A stretch of 64,000 bases of DNA from Burkholderiaceae bacterium (GTDB lineage: Bacteria; Pseudomonadota; Gammaproteobacteria; Burkholderiales; Burkholderiaceae_D). This document shows positions 49,066 through 58,538 of this stretch, piece after piece. The translations under genes were made by a program, and so were the position numbers. The notes under the pieces are model-generated. The model was not told the origin of the DNA, did not search any database, and saw only the letters and a program-made list of their open reading frames with translations. Positions within the stretch are counted from its first letter, which is position 1. Every line of letters starts with the position of its first letter. The stretch spans positions 1-64,000 of the forward strand of contig JAGTRJ010000001.1 in NCBI GenBank assembly GCA_018261755.1, given 5' to 3'.

Positions 49066-49223
49066 GCAGTTATGCCAGTGCGCACGGGATTTCGTCCATG
49101 CCGGAATTTCGCTTGATGTTGATCAAGGATGGTTGGTTTGCCCGCAGTACGATGCTCTTTCGCGACTCTGCGACATATAGCATATTCGTCAATCCAATCT
49201 ATTTGCCGACAAGGAGAACCATG

Positions 49224-49511
49224 ATGAGAATTCGTATCAAGTCCGCGCTGGTGCCGCTTTGTGCCGCGCTGCTGTTGTTGCCGATGGCTGGCGTTCAGGC
49301 CAAACAGGGGGGGAAATCGGGACAGGTCGGCGCGCAATCCAATAGCGCCAAACAATACGCGCCAGGGCAGCAAAAGAAAACGGCGACCGGCACGTCCAAG
49401 AGCGCGAAGGAATATGCTCCAGGTCAGCGCAAGAAGAGCGGAACGCAAAGCGGCAAGAGCGCGAAGCAGTATGCGCCGGGACAGCAAAAGAAAAATCAGG
49501 TTAATCAGTAA
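49224..49511 (+). CDS. Small exported basic repeat protein
   Basis: The 95-residue product has a signal peptide (IKSALVPLCAALLLLPMAGV) cleaved near VQA-KQ. The mature part consists almost only of three repeats of a 12-residue unit (SAKQYAPGQQKK, SAKEYAPGQRKK, SAKQYAPGQQKK) joined by Gly/Ser/Thr-rich spacers. It is strongly basic and probably disordered. AAGGAG lies 7 bp before ATG 49224; ATG 49221 is possible. No family is recognised. Binding to peptidoglycan, DNA or other polyanions is a guess. Confidence 0.75.
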   Translation: MRIRIKSALVPLCAALLLLPMAGVQAKQGGKSGQVGAQSNSAKQYAPGQQKKTATGTSKSAKEYAPGQRKKSGTQSGKSAKQYAPGQQKKNQVNQ

Positions 49512-49516
49512 ACCAG

Positions 49517-49963
49517 TCAATTGCCTGGTAACTGCCGACGTTCCCACGGTTCGACGTCCCCATCCTGCACTTGAAAAAGCGGGTGGGGCGTCGGCGTTCG
49601 CGTGCAATGCCATTTTTCATGCATTGCCGGGGAACGCACGCTTAGCTTTTGCAGCAAGTGTTGCCATTCGTAGTCGAGCTGGCCCGTTGTCACCGGGATA
49701 GTACAGGCCGGCCCGCCTGCTGCCCGGATCTTGCTCTGGTCGAAGGCATAGCCGCGCAACTTGGCTTCAGCCTGCACGGCCGAAAGATATTGTGCGATGG
49801 CGGCGAGCGGTGTCGGATGTTGGCGAAAGCGTTCCAGTTGCGGATGGTGGCGGTAACCCCGTGTTTCGCCATCAATTACCGCTTGTGCCAGCAAGGCTTC
49901 GCGCCAGAGCGCTACCAGGCCTTTGGCGTCAAGGTATTGGGGATGCAGTGACCATAAGCGCAT
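49517..49963 (-). CDS. Pyrimidine-dimer DNA glycosylase family protein
   Basis: The 148-residue product matches the bacterial Pyr_excise family (PF03013) as I recall it: MRLWSLHPQYLDAKGLVALW, REALLAQAVIDGETRGYRHH and HPQLERF. The family includes T4 endonuclease V-like enzymes that excise UV dimers, but bacterial members are little studied. It converges with the small repeat-protein gene, 5 bp away. Confidence 0.82.
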   Translation of the reverse strand: MRLWSLHPQYLDAKGLVALWREALLAQAVIDGETRGYRHHPQLERFRQHPTPLAAIAQYLSAVQAEAKLRGYAFDQSKIRAAGGPACTIPVTTGQLDYEWQHLLQKLSVRSPAMHEKWHCTRTPTPHPLFQVQDGDVEPWERRQLPGN

Positions 49964-50205
49964 GATGCGTTGCCCTCAGCGTATTTCCGTCCTCGATCTA
50001 ATCCTTTCAGTTTACCTGTTTGCCGTACGATTGCACGTAATGCGCAGGATGCGAATGCGATGCATATCGCCATTTCATGACAGACATCATGCCTGGCTGC
50101 AAAAAAATGAAACGGCTTTGGTGGAAACATCCTTTGCCATTTGGAGCGCGCTAGAATGGACGAAAAATTCGCCAGATGGCAACGAGCATGGGAAAGGGCA
50201 AGCGG

Positions 50206-51783
50206 ATGGAGAACTGTACCCTGAACGGCAAGAATGGCAACGGCAGCAGCAACCTGAAGCTGCGCCGCATCGGTATCGACACTTACCGCGAGAACGTTGC
50301 CTACCTGCACCGCGAATGTGAAGTGTATCGAATCGAAGGCTTCCAGGCGCTGTCGAAAATCGAGGTCGGCGCAAGCTGTGGTGACGAAGGCCACATCATG
50401 GCGGTGCTGAATGTTATCGATGACGTCGGCATCGTGCGTCAGGATGAACTCGGCCTGTCGGAACAGGCGTTTGCGCAACTGGGACAGCCCGAAGGCAGCC
50501 TGGTGTGTGTCCGCCATGCCGAACCGCCGGCGTCGATGGATGCGGTGCGGCGTAAAATTCGCGGCCGGCGGCTTTCGCAGGACGATTTTCGCGCCATCAT
50601 CAACGACATCACTGAAAGCCATTATACCAAGATGGAAATTTCGGCCTTCATCGTCGCCTGTGGCCAGAACGAGCTGGATCGCGATGAAGTGCTGTACCTG
50701 ACGCGCGCAATGATCGAATCCGGCGAAAAGCTGGACTGGCAGGAACCGCTAGTGGCGGACAAGCACTGCATCGGCGGCATTCCCGGCAACCGCACGTCGA
50801 TGCTCGTGGTGCCGATCGTGGCCGCGCACGGCATGCTGATCCCGAAAACTTCAAGCCGCGCGATCACCTCGCCCGCTGGCACCGCCGACACGATGGAGAT
50901 GCTGGCCAATGTCGAGCTGGCGATGTCCGATCTGCAGCAGATCGTGCGCAAGCATCGCGGCTGTCTGGCATGGGGTGGCACGGCCGACCTGTCGCCGGCG
51001 GACGACATCCTGATTTCGGTCGAGCGACCGCTGGGCATCGACTCGAACGGCCAGATGGTGGCGTCGATTCTGTCGAAAAAACTGGCAGCCGGCTCGACCC
51101 ATCTGCTGATCGACATCCCGGTCGGACCGAGCGCGAAGGTGCGCCACATGCACGAGGCGCAGCAATTGCGCCGCCTGTTCGAATTCGTCGGTGACCATCT
51201 CGGCGTCCATCTGGAAGTGGTGATTACCGATGGCCGCCAGCCGATTGGTTCCGGCATCGGGCCGATGCTGGAAGCTCGCGACGTGATGCGCGTGCTGCAA
51301 ACCGATCCGGCTGCGCCGGCCGATCTGCGGCAAAAGGCGCTGCGCCTGGCCGGGCGGATACTCGAATTCGATCCCGATGTGCGCGGCGGGCAGGGGTTCG
51401 CGATTGCGCGCGACATTCTCGAATCCGGTCGCGCGCTGGCAAAGATGAATGCGATCATCGATGCGCAGGGCCGGCGTGTGGCGGAATTCACGCCCGGCAA
51501 ACTGAGTTTTGAAGTATTAAGCCAGGCTGATGGCGTGGTGACAGCCATCGACAACCTGCAGATGGCGCATATCGCACGCTATGCCGGCGCGCCGATCGCA
51601 GAAGGGGCGGGGGTCGATTTGTTCCGGAAACTGGGCGATGCGGTTAAAAAGGGTGAGCCGCTGTACCGCGTGCATGCCGAATTTCCGGCCGAATTCCATT
51701 TCGCGCAGGAGCTATGCCAGCGCAACAACGGGTATTCCATCGGCGCGGCCGCAGACATCCCGGCGGCGTTCGTCGAACCATAA
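50206..51783 (+). CDS. AMP/thymidine phosphorylase family protein
   Basis: The 525-residue enzyme has the N-terminal domain of the long TP500/AMP-phosphorylase branch and the phosphate-binding signature [46 protein letters not shown] and a C-terminal barrel-like domain follow. It would split a nucleoside or nucleoside monophosphate with phosphate. ATG 50206 has AAAGGG 9 bp upstream; in-frame ATGs at 50176 and 50188 remain possible. A PRPP-synthetase homologue follows after 11 bp, suggesting a two-step ribose salvage unit. Confidence 0.87.
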   Translation: MENCTLNGKNGNGSSNLKLRRIGIDTYRENVAYLHRECEVYRIEGFQALSKIEVGASCGDEGHIMAVLNVIDDVGIVRQDELGLSEQAFAQLGQPEGSLVCVRHAEPPASMDAVRRKIRGRRLSQDDFRAIINDITESHYTKMEISAFIVACGQNELDRDEVLYLTRAMIESGEKLDWQEPLVADKHCIGGIPGNRTSMLVVPIVAAHGMLIPKTSSRAITSPAGTADTMEMLANVELAMSDLQQIVRKHRGCLAWGGTADLSPADDILISVERPLGIDSNGQMVASILSKKLAAGSTHLLIDIPVGPSAKVRHMHEAQQLRRLFEFVGDHLGVHLEVVITDGRQPIGSGIGPMLEARDVMRVLQTDPAAPADLRQKALRLAGRILEFDPDVRGGQGFAIARDILESGRALAKMNAIIDAQGRRVAEFTPGKLSFEVLSQADGVVTAIDNLQMAHIARYAGAPIAEGAGVDLFRKLGDAVKKGEPLYRVHAEFPAEFHFAQELCQRNNGYSIGAAADIPAAFVEP

Positions 51784-51794
51784 GCGGTGGCGGC

Positions 51795-52676
51795 ATGAAT
51801 CCGGACATGATGATCCTCGGTTTTCTCGAATACGAAGCGCAGGCGCAGCGTCTGGCGCAGCAGCTGGGCGCGGCTTATGCGTGCGTGCAGACGCACCGCT
51901 TTCCCGATGGCGAAAGCCGGGTGACGCTGCCGGCTGCGTTGCCATCGAAGGTCATTTTCTGCCGCAGCCTGAACGAGCCGAATGAAAAGCTGGTCGAACT
52001 GCTGCTGGCGGCGAAAACCGCGCGCCGTCTTGGCGCGCGAACGCTGACGCTGGTGGCGCCTTACCTGTGCTACATGCGGCAGGACAAGGCGTTCCACGAT
52101 GGTGAAGCGATCAGCCAGCACATCATCGGCTACTGGCTGGCGCAACTGTTCGACGGCATCGTCACGCTCGATCCGCACTTGCACCGGACGCCGACCATCG
52201 CCGCGGCGGTGCCGGCCAAAACGGCGGTGGCACTGACGGCGGCCAGCGCCATCGGCCATTTCCTGCATCAGCACGCTTCCGGGGCGTTCATTCTCGGGCC
52301 GGACGAAGAATCGCGGCAATGGGTGCAGGCGGTGGCGCTGCCGGGCGGCTTCGACTTCGCCGTATGCGACAAGCGCCGGTTCGACGATCGCAGCGTGCGA
52401 ATTGACCTGCCAGAGGTGAATTTGCGCGGACGACGGGTGGTATTGGTCGATGATGTCGCCAGCACCGGGCATACCGTGATTGAAGCGACGCGGCAATGTC
52501 TGACCGCTGGCGCGGCGCGGGTGGACGTGTTCGTTAGCCATGCGCTGTTTGTTGAGGGTGCGGACGAAGCACTGCGCGCAGCGGGCGCAAACAGCATCTG
52601 GAGCACCGACAGCGTCAGCCATCCGGGCAATGTGGTGCATCTGGCGGAATTGCTTGCCGGCGCGCTGCAACAGTGA
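51795..52676 (+). CDS. Ribose-phosphate diphosphokinase family protein
   Basis: The 293-residue protein has the PRPP synthetase fold: THRFPDGESRVTLP, the catalytic-flexible-loop region and the PRPP-binding signature VVLVDDVASTGHTVIE. It is shorter and more diverged than the housekeeping Prs (about 315 residues), so it is probably a second, specialised copy. Coupling to the phosphorylase gene suggests conversion of a ribose phosphate product into PRPP, or supply of ribose phosphates in reverse. Confidence 0.85.
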   Translation: MNPDMMILGFLEYEAQAQRLAQQLGAAYACVQTHRFPDGESRVTLPAALPSKVIFCRSLNEPNEKLVELLLAAKTARRLGARTLTLVAPYLCYMRQDKAFHDGEAISQHIIGYWLAQLFDGIVTLDPHLHRTPTIAAAVPAKTAVALTAASAIGHFLHQHASGAFILGPDEESRQWVQAVALPGGFDFAVCDKRRFDDRSVRIDLPEVNLRGRRVVLVDDVASTGHTVIEATRQCLTAGAARVDVFVSHALFVEGADEALRAAGANSIWSTDSVSHPGNVVHLAELLAGALQQ

Positions 52677-52786
52677 CACGATGCCAACTTCGTCGTCGCA
52701 ACGAAGGGGCACGGCATGAAGCATTTCGGCGAAGCATGGCGCATCCTGTTCCACCATGCCTTATCTGGGCTTGATGCTGACCGTCA

Positions 52787-52818
52787 GCACCTGTCACCGG
52801 CCATTCAGGGACAGGTGC
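52787..52818 (+). terminator. Hairpin downstream of the PRPP-synthetase gene
   Basis: GCACCTGTC (52787-52795) pairs perfectly with GACAGGTGC (52810-52818) over 14 bases. No clear T-run follows. The rest of 52677-52966 shows no supported gene. Confidence 0.55.
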
Positions 52819-52966
52819 CGGATAGGAGCCGGACATGCGCCGGGAAAGCAGGCTGGAGCAGATTTGCGACCAATTCTGCCGGCTGAAACACAACGCGCCG
52901 GGCCGGTAAATTTACGGTTCTGCGGAATTTGCAGTGGATAAAGTCAGGCGTTTTATGCAAATCAGC

Positions 52967-53082
52967 AGGGGTATATAGTAAAAACATAGCGCTGGGCCAC
53001 ATATTTAATAGCTGTTTTAAAATACTGCAGGGAGTATATTTTTCTGCCTTAATGACCAAAAATTCATTTAAGTCAGTTATTT
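52967..53082 (+). repeat. Dispersed intergenic repeat, copy F (long form)
   Basis: The core at 52967-53037 reads AGGGGTATATAGT, CTGGGCCAC, TAGCTGTTTTAAAATACT and ATACT-GCAGGG-AGTAT. The tail has GCCTTAATGACCAAAAAT and AGTCAGTTATTT, as in copy B. It lies in sense orientation just upstream of the permease gene. Confidence 0.92.
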
Positions 53083-53137
53083 GGGGCTTCCAGCGCCAGC
53101 CCGGCCAGAATTTCAGCACGAATTTTTCACTGAACAG

Positions 53138-55636
53138 ATGCTATCACTATCTTTCCGCATGACGCTGCGCGACTGGCGCGCGGGTGAGTTGCGCTTCCTG
53201 CTGCTGACGCTGGTGGTGGCGGTCGCGGCGTTGTCGTCGGTCGGCTTTTTCGTTGACCGGATGCGTACCGGTCTGAGCCGCGATGCGCACCAGATGCTGG
53301 GCGGTGATCTGGTGATCCATGCCGACCAGCCGCTGGGCGCAAGCTGGCGTGACGAGGCGCAAAAACGCGGACTGTCGCAGGCCGATACCGTCGGTTTTCC
53401 CAGCATGGCACTGGCGGGCGAAGGCGAGCGGGCTACATCGAAGCTGGTGGCGCTGAAGGCGGTTGCCGCCGGTTATCCGCTGCGCGGCAGCATGAAACTG
53501 GCCGATGCTGCTAACGCGCCGGCTTCACCTGCTGACGGCATACCCGCTGCCGGCACGGCCTGGGTCGATGCCACGCTGCTGGCGGCGCTGAACCTCAAGC
53601 CAGGCGGCACGATACGGCTGGGCGAAAGCGAGTTCCAGGTGGCGAAGATCATTGCCATCGAACCGGATCGCGGCGCATCGTTCATGAGTTTTGCGCCGAG
53701 GGTGATGATCAATTTGGCTGATCTGGCGGCAACCGGGCTGGTGCAGCCCAGTTCACGCGTGCAATACCGGCTGCTGCTGGCGGGCGAGGCGAAGGCTGTG
53801 GCTGGGTTCCGGCTATGGGCACAGGCGTTGCTCGACAATGGCGCGCGCGGCGTGCGCATCGAATCGCTCGAAACCGGCCGGCCTGAAATGCACTCGACGC
53901 TTGAACGCGGCGAGCGTTTTCTGGCACTGGTCGGCCTGCTGTCGGCCATGCTGGCGGCGGTGGCGATAGGCATGGCGGCGCGCCGCTTCATGCTGCGTCA
54001 TCTGGATGCGTGCGCGATGCTGCGCTGCCTGGGAATGACGCAAAACCGGGCCATGGCACTGTACCTGATTGAATTCCTGCTCATCGGGCTGGCCGGCAGC
54101 GGCATCGGCGCGCTGCTGGGTTTTGGTGCGCATTTCGTGCTGATGGACGGGCTGGGCAAGCTGGTGTTTGCCGAAATGCCGCCACCAACCATCATGCCGG
54201 CCTTCCAGGCGATAGCCGCCGGCCTGCTGCTGCTGGTCGGTTTTGCGCTGCCGCCAGTGCTGCAATTGCGCAATGTGCCGCATAACCGCGTGATCCGGCG
54301 CGAACGCGAAGCGCCGCAGCCGCTGGCGCTGGTGACTTACGGCGGCGGGCTGGTCGCCTTTGTGCTGCTGCTGTTGTGGCAGGCGGGCGATTCGAGAATC
54401 GGCTTGCTGGCCGCAGCCGGATTTGCCGGCGGCATGGCGGCGTTCGTTCTCGCTGGCTGGCTGGCGCTGAAAGCCGTGCAGGTGTTGCGCCGCGCCATCA
54501 ACCGGCCCAACTGGAATTTCGCGCTGACTTCGCTGCAGCGCCGTCCCGGCGCGACCATCGTGCAAATCGTCGCGCTGGCGGTCGGCCTGATGGCATTGTT
54601 GCTGCTGACGGTCGTGCGCGCCGACCTGATGCAGGCCTGGCGCCAGACCACGCCGGCGGATGCGCCTAACCGTTACGTGCTCAATATCCAGCCGGAACAG
54701 AAAGAAGCGGTCGAACAGCAGTTGCAACGGGCCGGCCTTGCCAATCTGCAGCTATATCCGATGATACGCGGCCGGTTGATCGAAGTGAACGGCCAACCGG
54801 TGCGCGGCGAACATTACGTTGAGGATCGGGCTAAACGGCTGGTCGAGCGCGAATTCAACCTGTCGACCATGCGCGAGCAGCAACCGTACAACGAAATCAT
54901 TGCTGGCCGCTGGTATGACGACACGCAGCCGGAAGCGTCGGTGGAGGACGGTTTGGCGAAATTGCTGGGCTTGCGTCTCGGCGATCAACTCGCGTTCGAT
55001 ATTGCCGGGCAAAAGATTGAAGCGAAAATCACCAGCCTGCGGCGGCTCGAATGGGGCTCGATGCGGGTGAATTTCTTCGTCATCATCAACCCGCAGGCGG
55101 TGCGCGGCATGCCGCAATCGTGGATCACCGCCATTCAACTGCCGGACAGCAAGGCGGCGGTCGAGCATGAATTGACGCGCGATTTTCCGAATCTGACCGT
55201 AATCGATACCGGCAGCATCATCCGCCAGTTGCAGGATGTGCTGGAACAGGTGATCGCGGCAGTCGAATTCCTGTTCCTGTTCACGCTTGCTTCCGGCTTG
55301 TTGGTGCTGTATGCGGCGCTGCTCGGCTCGCACGATGAACGCATCCGCGAATCCGGTCTGTTGCGCGCGCTCGGCGCGACGCGCACGCAGTTGCGGCAGG
55401 CGCAGTGGGTGGAATTGTCGCTGATTGGCGGGCTGTCCGGGTTGCTGGCAGCGACTGGCGCGGCCATCACCGGCTGGGTGCTGGCGCATTTCGCCTTCAG
55501 TTTCCCGTGGACATTCAGCCCGCTTGTCTGGCTGGCTGGCTTGGCTGGCGGCGCCATATGCGCGGTCATCGGCGGCTGGTTCGGGCTGCGCAACGTGCTC
55601 AACCAGCCGCCGCTGCTGACCTTGCGCGAAAGCTGA
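53138..55636 (+). CDS. FtsX-like ABC transporter permease (YbbP type)
   Basis: The 832-residue inner-membrane protein has two MacB/FtsX modules. The helix near residues 20-45 precedes a periplasmic domain, a three-helix block follows at about 255-390, and a second module ends the protein. Length and sequence (MTLRDWRAGELRFLLLTL) match YbbP-like permeases, which work with a YbbA-like ATPase, probably on lipids or lipoproteins. No ATPase gene is adjacent, which is unusual. ATG 53138 is used; ATG 53159 (MTLRDW) is also plausible. Confidence 0.87.
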   Translation: MLSLSFRMTLRDWRAGELRFLLLTLVVAVAALSSVGFFVDRMRTGLSRDAHQMLGGDLVIHADQPLGASWRDEAQKRGLSQADTVGFPSMALAGEGERATSKLVALKAVAAGYPLRGSMKLADAANAPASPADGIPAAGTAWVDATLLAALNLKPGGTIRLGESEFQVAKIIAIEPDRGASFMSFAPRVMINLADLAATGLVQPSSRVQYRLLLAGEAKAVAGFRLWAQALLDNGARGVRIESLETGRPEMHSTLERGERFLALVGLLSAMLAAVAIGMAARRFMLRHLDACAMLRCLGMTQNRAMALYLIEFLLIGLAGSGIGALLGFGAHFVLMDGLGKLVFAEMPPPTIMPAFQAIAAGLLLLVGFALPPVLQLRNVPHNRVIRREREAPQPLALVTYGGGLVAFVLLLLWQAGDSRIGLLAAAGFAGGMAAFVLAGWLALKAVQVLRRAINRPNWNFALTSLQRRPGATIVQIVALAVGLMALLLLTVVRADLMQAWRQTTPADAPNRYVLNIQPEQKEAVEQQLQRAGLANLQLYPMIRGRLIEVNGQPVRGEHYVEDRAKRLVEREFNLSTMREQQPYNEIIAGRWYDDTQPEASVEDGLAKLLGLRLGDQLAFDIAGQKIEAKITSLRRLEWGSMRVNFFVIINPQAVRGMPQSWITAIQLPDSKAAVEHELTRDFPNLTVIDTGSIIRQLQDVLEQVIAAVEFLFLFTLASGLLVLYAALLGSHDERIRESGLLRALGATRTQLRQAQWVELSLIGGLSGLLAATGAAITGWVLAHFAFSFPWTFSPLVWLAGLAGGAICAVIGGWFGLRNVLNQPPLLTLRES

Positions 55637-55650
55637 CGCCGAAGCACGTT

Positions 55651-55914
55651 TCAGCCATCCATTTTCTTGCGGTTCAACAGCGACACCTTCATCTGCACTT
55701 CAACCGCATCCTTGTAGGTGACTTCGCCGGTAAGTGAGCGCGTCGGCTCGGGCTGGGTGTGGAAGGCGCGCATGTAGGCGCTGGCATAGACGCAGGTGTC
55801 ACCCGTCAGCGACCACGGATGCGGCACGAAGCAGGGCGTTTCCCGGCTGCAGCTCAAGCCACGTTCACAGCCGTGAAATGGCAGCGGTGAATAATGATGA
55901 CGGGTTTGGTCCAT
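55651..55914 (-). CDS. Small cysteine-containing protein, unknown
   Basis: The 87-residue product starts MDQTRHHYSPLPFHGCERGL and has four Cys in its first half (GCERGLSCSRETPC and DTCVYASAY). GGGGAAAAG lies before ATG 55912-55914. No signal peptide or known motif is seen. It converges with the permease gene. It reads as a real small gene because of its ribosome site and end-to-end fit. Confidence 0.6.
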   Translation of the reverse strand: MDQTRHHYSPLPFHGCERGLSCSRETPCFVPHPWSLTGDTCVYASAYMRAFHTQPEPTRSLTGEVTYKDAVEVQMKVSLLNRKKMDG

Positions 55915-56076
55915 GACTTTTCCCCGGCGAAGAGACATATAATTTTGGCAATTGCCGAATACATTCTAGCAAGCGGAAATGACAGCTTCATGCGATTGCG
56001 CAAGCTGCCGGCTTTGTGTTTGCGTGCGCTGGAATCTGTGTCATGCTGGCGCCAACACTCAGGTCGAGGAGGAAAA

Positions 56077-56733
56077 ATGAAACGCCGTCTTGCCGCTTTC
56101 GTTCTATTTCTGTTCATCGCATGTCCGGCGCTGGCACAAGAGGGGCCGCCGAAGGAAAGCGGCGATTTTCTCCAGCCGGATCTGGTCGAACTGATCAAGC
56201 TGGATTCTGGGTTCAAGCTCGATATCCGCTATGCGGGCAGCGACAATTTCGTCGGTCAGCCAGTATATGAAGAAGCTCGCGCCTTCCTGTTGCGTCCGGC
56301 GGCTGAATTGCTGCTGCGCGTGCAGAAAAGGGCGAACCAGCAAGGTTACGGTTTGCTGATTTTCGATGCCTACCGCCCGTGGTCGGTGACCAGAGAGTTC
56401 TGGCAAAAATTCCCGCAGTACCGCGAATATCTGGCTGACCCGGCCAAGGGATCGCGCCACAACCGCGGTTGCGCGGTTGATTTGACGCTGTACGATTTGC
56501 GCACCGGCAGCGAAGTGCCGATGCCGAGCGGCTATGACGATTTCAGCGAACGCGCGCACCCTGGCTACCAGGGCGGCACGCAAGAACAGCGCGCCGCACG
56601 CGATTTGCTGCGCAAGCTGATGGAAGCCGAGGGGTTCAGCGTGTATGAAAACGAATGGTGGCATTTCGATTACCGCGATTGGCGGCGCTGCCCGCTGATG
56701 AACCTGCAATTTCATCAAATCACGGGGGTATAA
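56077..56733 (+). CDS. Exported D-alanyl-D-alanine dipeptidase (VanX/DdpX family)
   Basis: The 218-residue zinc peptidase has a signal peptide (RRLAAFVLFLFIACPALA) and the family motifs SRHNRGCAVDLTLYD (zinc His and Asp) and ENEWWHFDY (catalytic Glu, zinc His). It would cleave D-Ala-D-Ala in the periplasm for peptidoglycan turnover. No van regulator or ligase genes are nearby, so resistance is unlikely. GAGGAGGAAAA marks ATG 56077. The last codons and the TAA stop lie inside repeat copy G. Confidence 0.92.
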   Translation: MKRRLAAFVLFLFIACPALAQEGPPKESGDFLQPDLVELIKLDSGFKLDIRYAGSDNFVGQPVYEEARAFLLRPAAELLLRVQKRANQQGYGLLIFDAYRPWSVTREFWQKFPQYREYLADPAKGSRHNRGCAVDLTLYDLRTGSEVPMPSGYDDFSERAHPGYQGGTQEQRAARDLLRKLMEAEGFSVYENEWWHFDYRDWRRCPLMNLQFHQITGV

Positions 56734-56794
56734 GGCCAAATAGTGCTGCTAGGCCACGTTTTTTCTGGCTGTTTTTAAATACTGGCAGGAGTAT
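56724..56794 (+). repeat. Dispersed 71-bp intergenic repeat, copy G
   Basis: It starts GGGGGTATAAGG and ends ATACT-GGCAGG-AGTAT, with AGGCCACG and TGGCTGTTTTTAAATACT inside. Its first box supplies the last two sense codons (GGG, GTA) and the TAA stop of the dipeptidase gene. No long tail is present. Confidence 0.9.
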
Positions 56795-56980
56795 TTGGGG
56801 GGCGCCTAAACGCCTGTCAGGCACGCCATTTTTTGTTGCAATGGTATCATCATTTCGTGTATTTCCTTACTTGAATACGATAACACGTTGAAATAATTTG
56901 AGTTTTACGGCAGACTGCGGTCAAAACTTGGCTTGGGCCGGCATGGGCAATCCTGGCCGGGAATTCCGGATATTAATACG

Positions 56981-58429
56981 ATGAATCAAACTGAATTTTT
57001 TGTTTTGCTGGCTGGATTATTGGCCGTGTTGCTGCTGGTGCTGGCGTCGCTGGCGATTGCGCTGCGCCGCCGCGAGCAGGATTTGACGCCGATGCTGGCG
57101 CAGTTGCAGCAATCGAACGAGCGCACCGAACGCGAATTGCGGCAGCAGGTGCAAACCAGCGCGCAGGCAACGCGGCAGGAACTGTCGGGCAATTTCGCCC
57201 AGTTGCAGCAGACGCTGGCGGCGCAGATGACTAGCGTCGCCACGGTGCAAAACAGCCAGATCGACGGCTTTTCGCAGCAATTGGCGAAGCTGGTCGAAGG
57301 CAATGCGCAACAACTGGAAGCGATGCGTCAGGCTATGGTGCAGCAGTCACAGGCGGCGCGTGAAGAGCAGTCGGTCACGCTCAAGCGCTTTGGCGACACG
57401 CTGAACCAGACGCTGGCGACGCTGACTGAATCGAATTCGCAGCGGATGGCCGAAGTGCGCGCGACGCTGGAGCAGAAAATTCAGGCGCTGCAGAGCGACA
57501 ACGCGGCCAAGCTGGAGGAAATGCGCAAGACGGTGGATGAAAAGCTGCACGCGACGCTGGAACAGCGGCTCGGCGAATCGTTCAAGCTGGTGTCCGAGCG
57601 GCTGGAGAAAGTGCATCAGGGGCTGGGCGAGATGCAGCAACTGGCGGTTGGCGTCGGCGACCTGAAACGGGTGCTGACTAACGTGAAAACGCGCGGCACC
57701 TGGGGCGAAGTGCAACTGGAAATGCTGCTGGAACAGGTGCTGACGGCCGAGCAGTACGCGAAAAATGTCGAAACCGTTCCCGGCAGTGGCGAACGGGTGG
57801 AATTCGCCATCAACCTGCCGGGCAAGGATGACGACCGCCGTCCGGTGTGGCTGCCAGTCGATGCGAAATTCCCGAAGGAGCAGTACGAACGGCTGGTCGA
57901 GGCGGCCGAACATGCGGATGCCGATGGCGTGGCCGCCGCCGGGCGCGAACTGGAACGGGCGATTCGGCAGGAAGCGAAAACGATAGCCGACAAATATCTG
58001 TCGCCGCCGCTGACGACCGATTTCGCCATCCTGTTTTTGCCGACCGAAGGCTTGTATGCGGAAGTGATGCGCCGCCCGGGTCTGGCGGACGACGTCCAGC
58101 GCGCTCACCGCGTCAGCATCGCCGGGCCATCGACGCTGTCGGCGCTGCTCAACAGCCTGCAGATGGGTTTCCGCACGCTGGCGCTGGAAAAACGATCATC
58201 GGAAGTGTGGCAGGTGCTGGGCGCGGTCAAGACCGAGTTCGGCAAGTTTGGCGAAGTGCTGGCGACGACCAAGGCGACGCTGGAGCGGGCGGCGAAAAAC
58301 ATCGAGAGTGCCGAAGTGCGCACGCGGCAGATGTCGCGCAAGCTCAAGTCGGTCGAAGCGTTGCCGTTAGAAATGGCACAGCAATTGCTAGGAGTGGATG
58401 GCGCATCGCAGGCAATGACAGAGGAGTAA
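56981..58429 (+). CDS. rmuC: DNA recombination protein RmuC
   Basis: RmuC limits rearrangements at inverted repeats and is a predicted nuclease-like protein. The 482-residue product has an N-terminal membrane anchor (FVLLAGLLAVLLLVLASLAI) and a long Gln/Glu-rich coiled coil to about residue 225. The conserved RmuC domain follows (LPVDAKFPKEQYERLVEAAE, FLPTEGLYAEVMRRPGLADD). ATG 56981 places the anchor at the N-terminus. Confidence 0.93.
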   Translation: MNQTEFFVLLAGLLAVLLLVLASLAIALRRREQDLTPMLAQLQQSNERTERELRQQVQTSAQATRQELSGNFAQLQQTLAAQMTSVATVQNSQIDGFSQQLAKLVEGNAQQLEAMRQAMVQQSQAAREEQSVTLKRFGDTLNQTLATLTESNSQRMAEVRATLEQKIQALQSDNAAKLEEMRKTVDEKLHATLEQRLGESFKLVSERLEKVHQGLGEMQQLAVGVGDLKRVLTNVKTRGTWGEVQLEMLLEQVLTAEQYAKNVETVPGSGERVEFAINLPGKDDDRRPVWLPVDAKFPKEQYERLVEAAEHADADGVAAAGRELERAIRQEAKTIADKYLSPPLTTDFAILFLPTEGLYAEVMRRPGLADDVQRAHRVSIAGPSTLSALLNSLQMGFRTLALEKRSSEVWQVLGAVKTEFGKFGEVLATTKATLERAAKNIESAEVRTRQMSRKLKSVEALPLEMAQQLLGVDGASQAMTEE

Positions 58430-58538
58430 TAACGCCAATTTGTGATTTCGCAAACGAGAATTGTTTCATGTTCTGCAGGTTTCCGGAAGCGATGCTAGAA
58501 TCCGCGCCGTAGCAGCAGCAAACACGCAGGAGAACCAC

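Noticed and set aside
52717-52887. Possible 57-residue gene starting MKHFGEAWRI
   Set aside because: It runs through a perfect hairpin, lacks a good ribosome site and has no recognisable motif.
56796-56840. Rho-independent terminator after the dipeptidase gene
   Set aside because: GCCT/AGGC pairing followed by TTTTTT is only 4 bp long, too weak to call.
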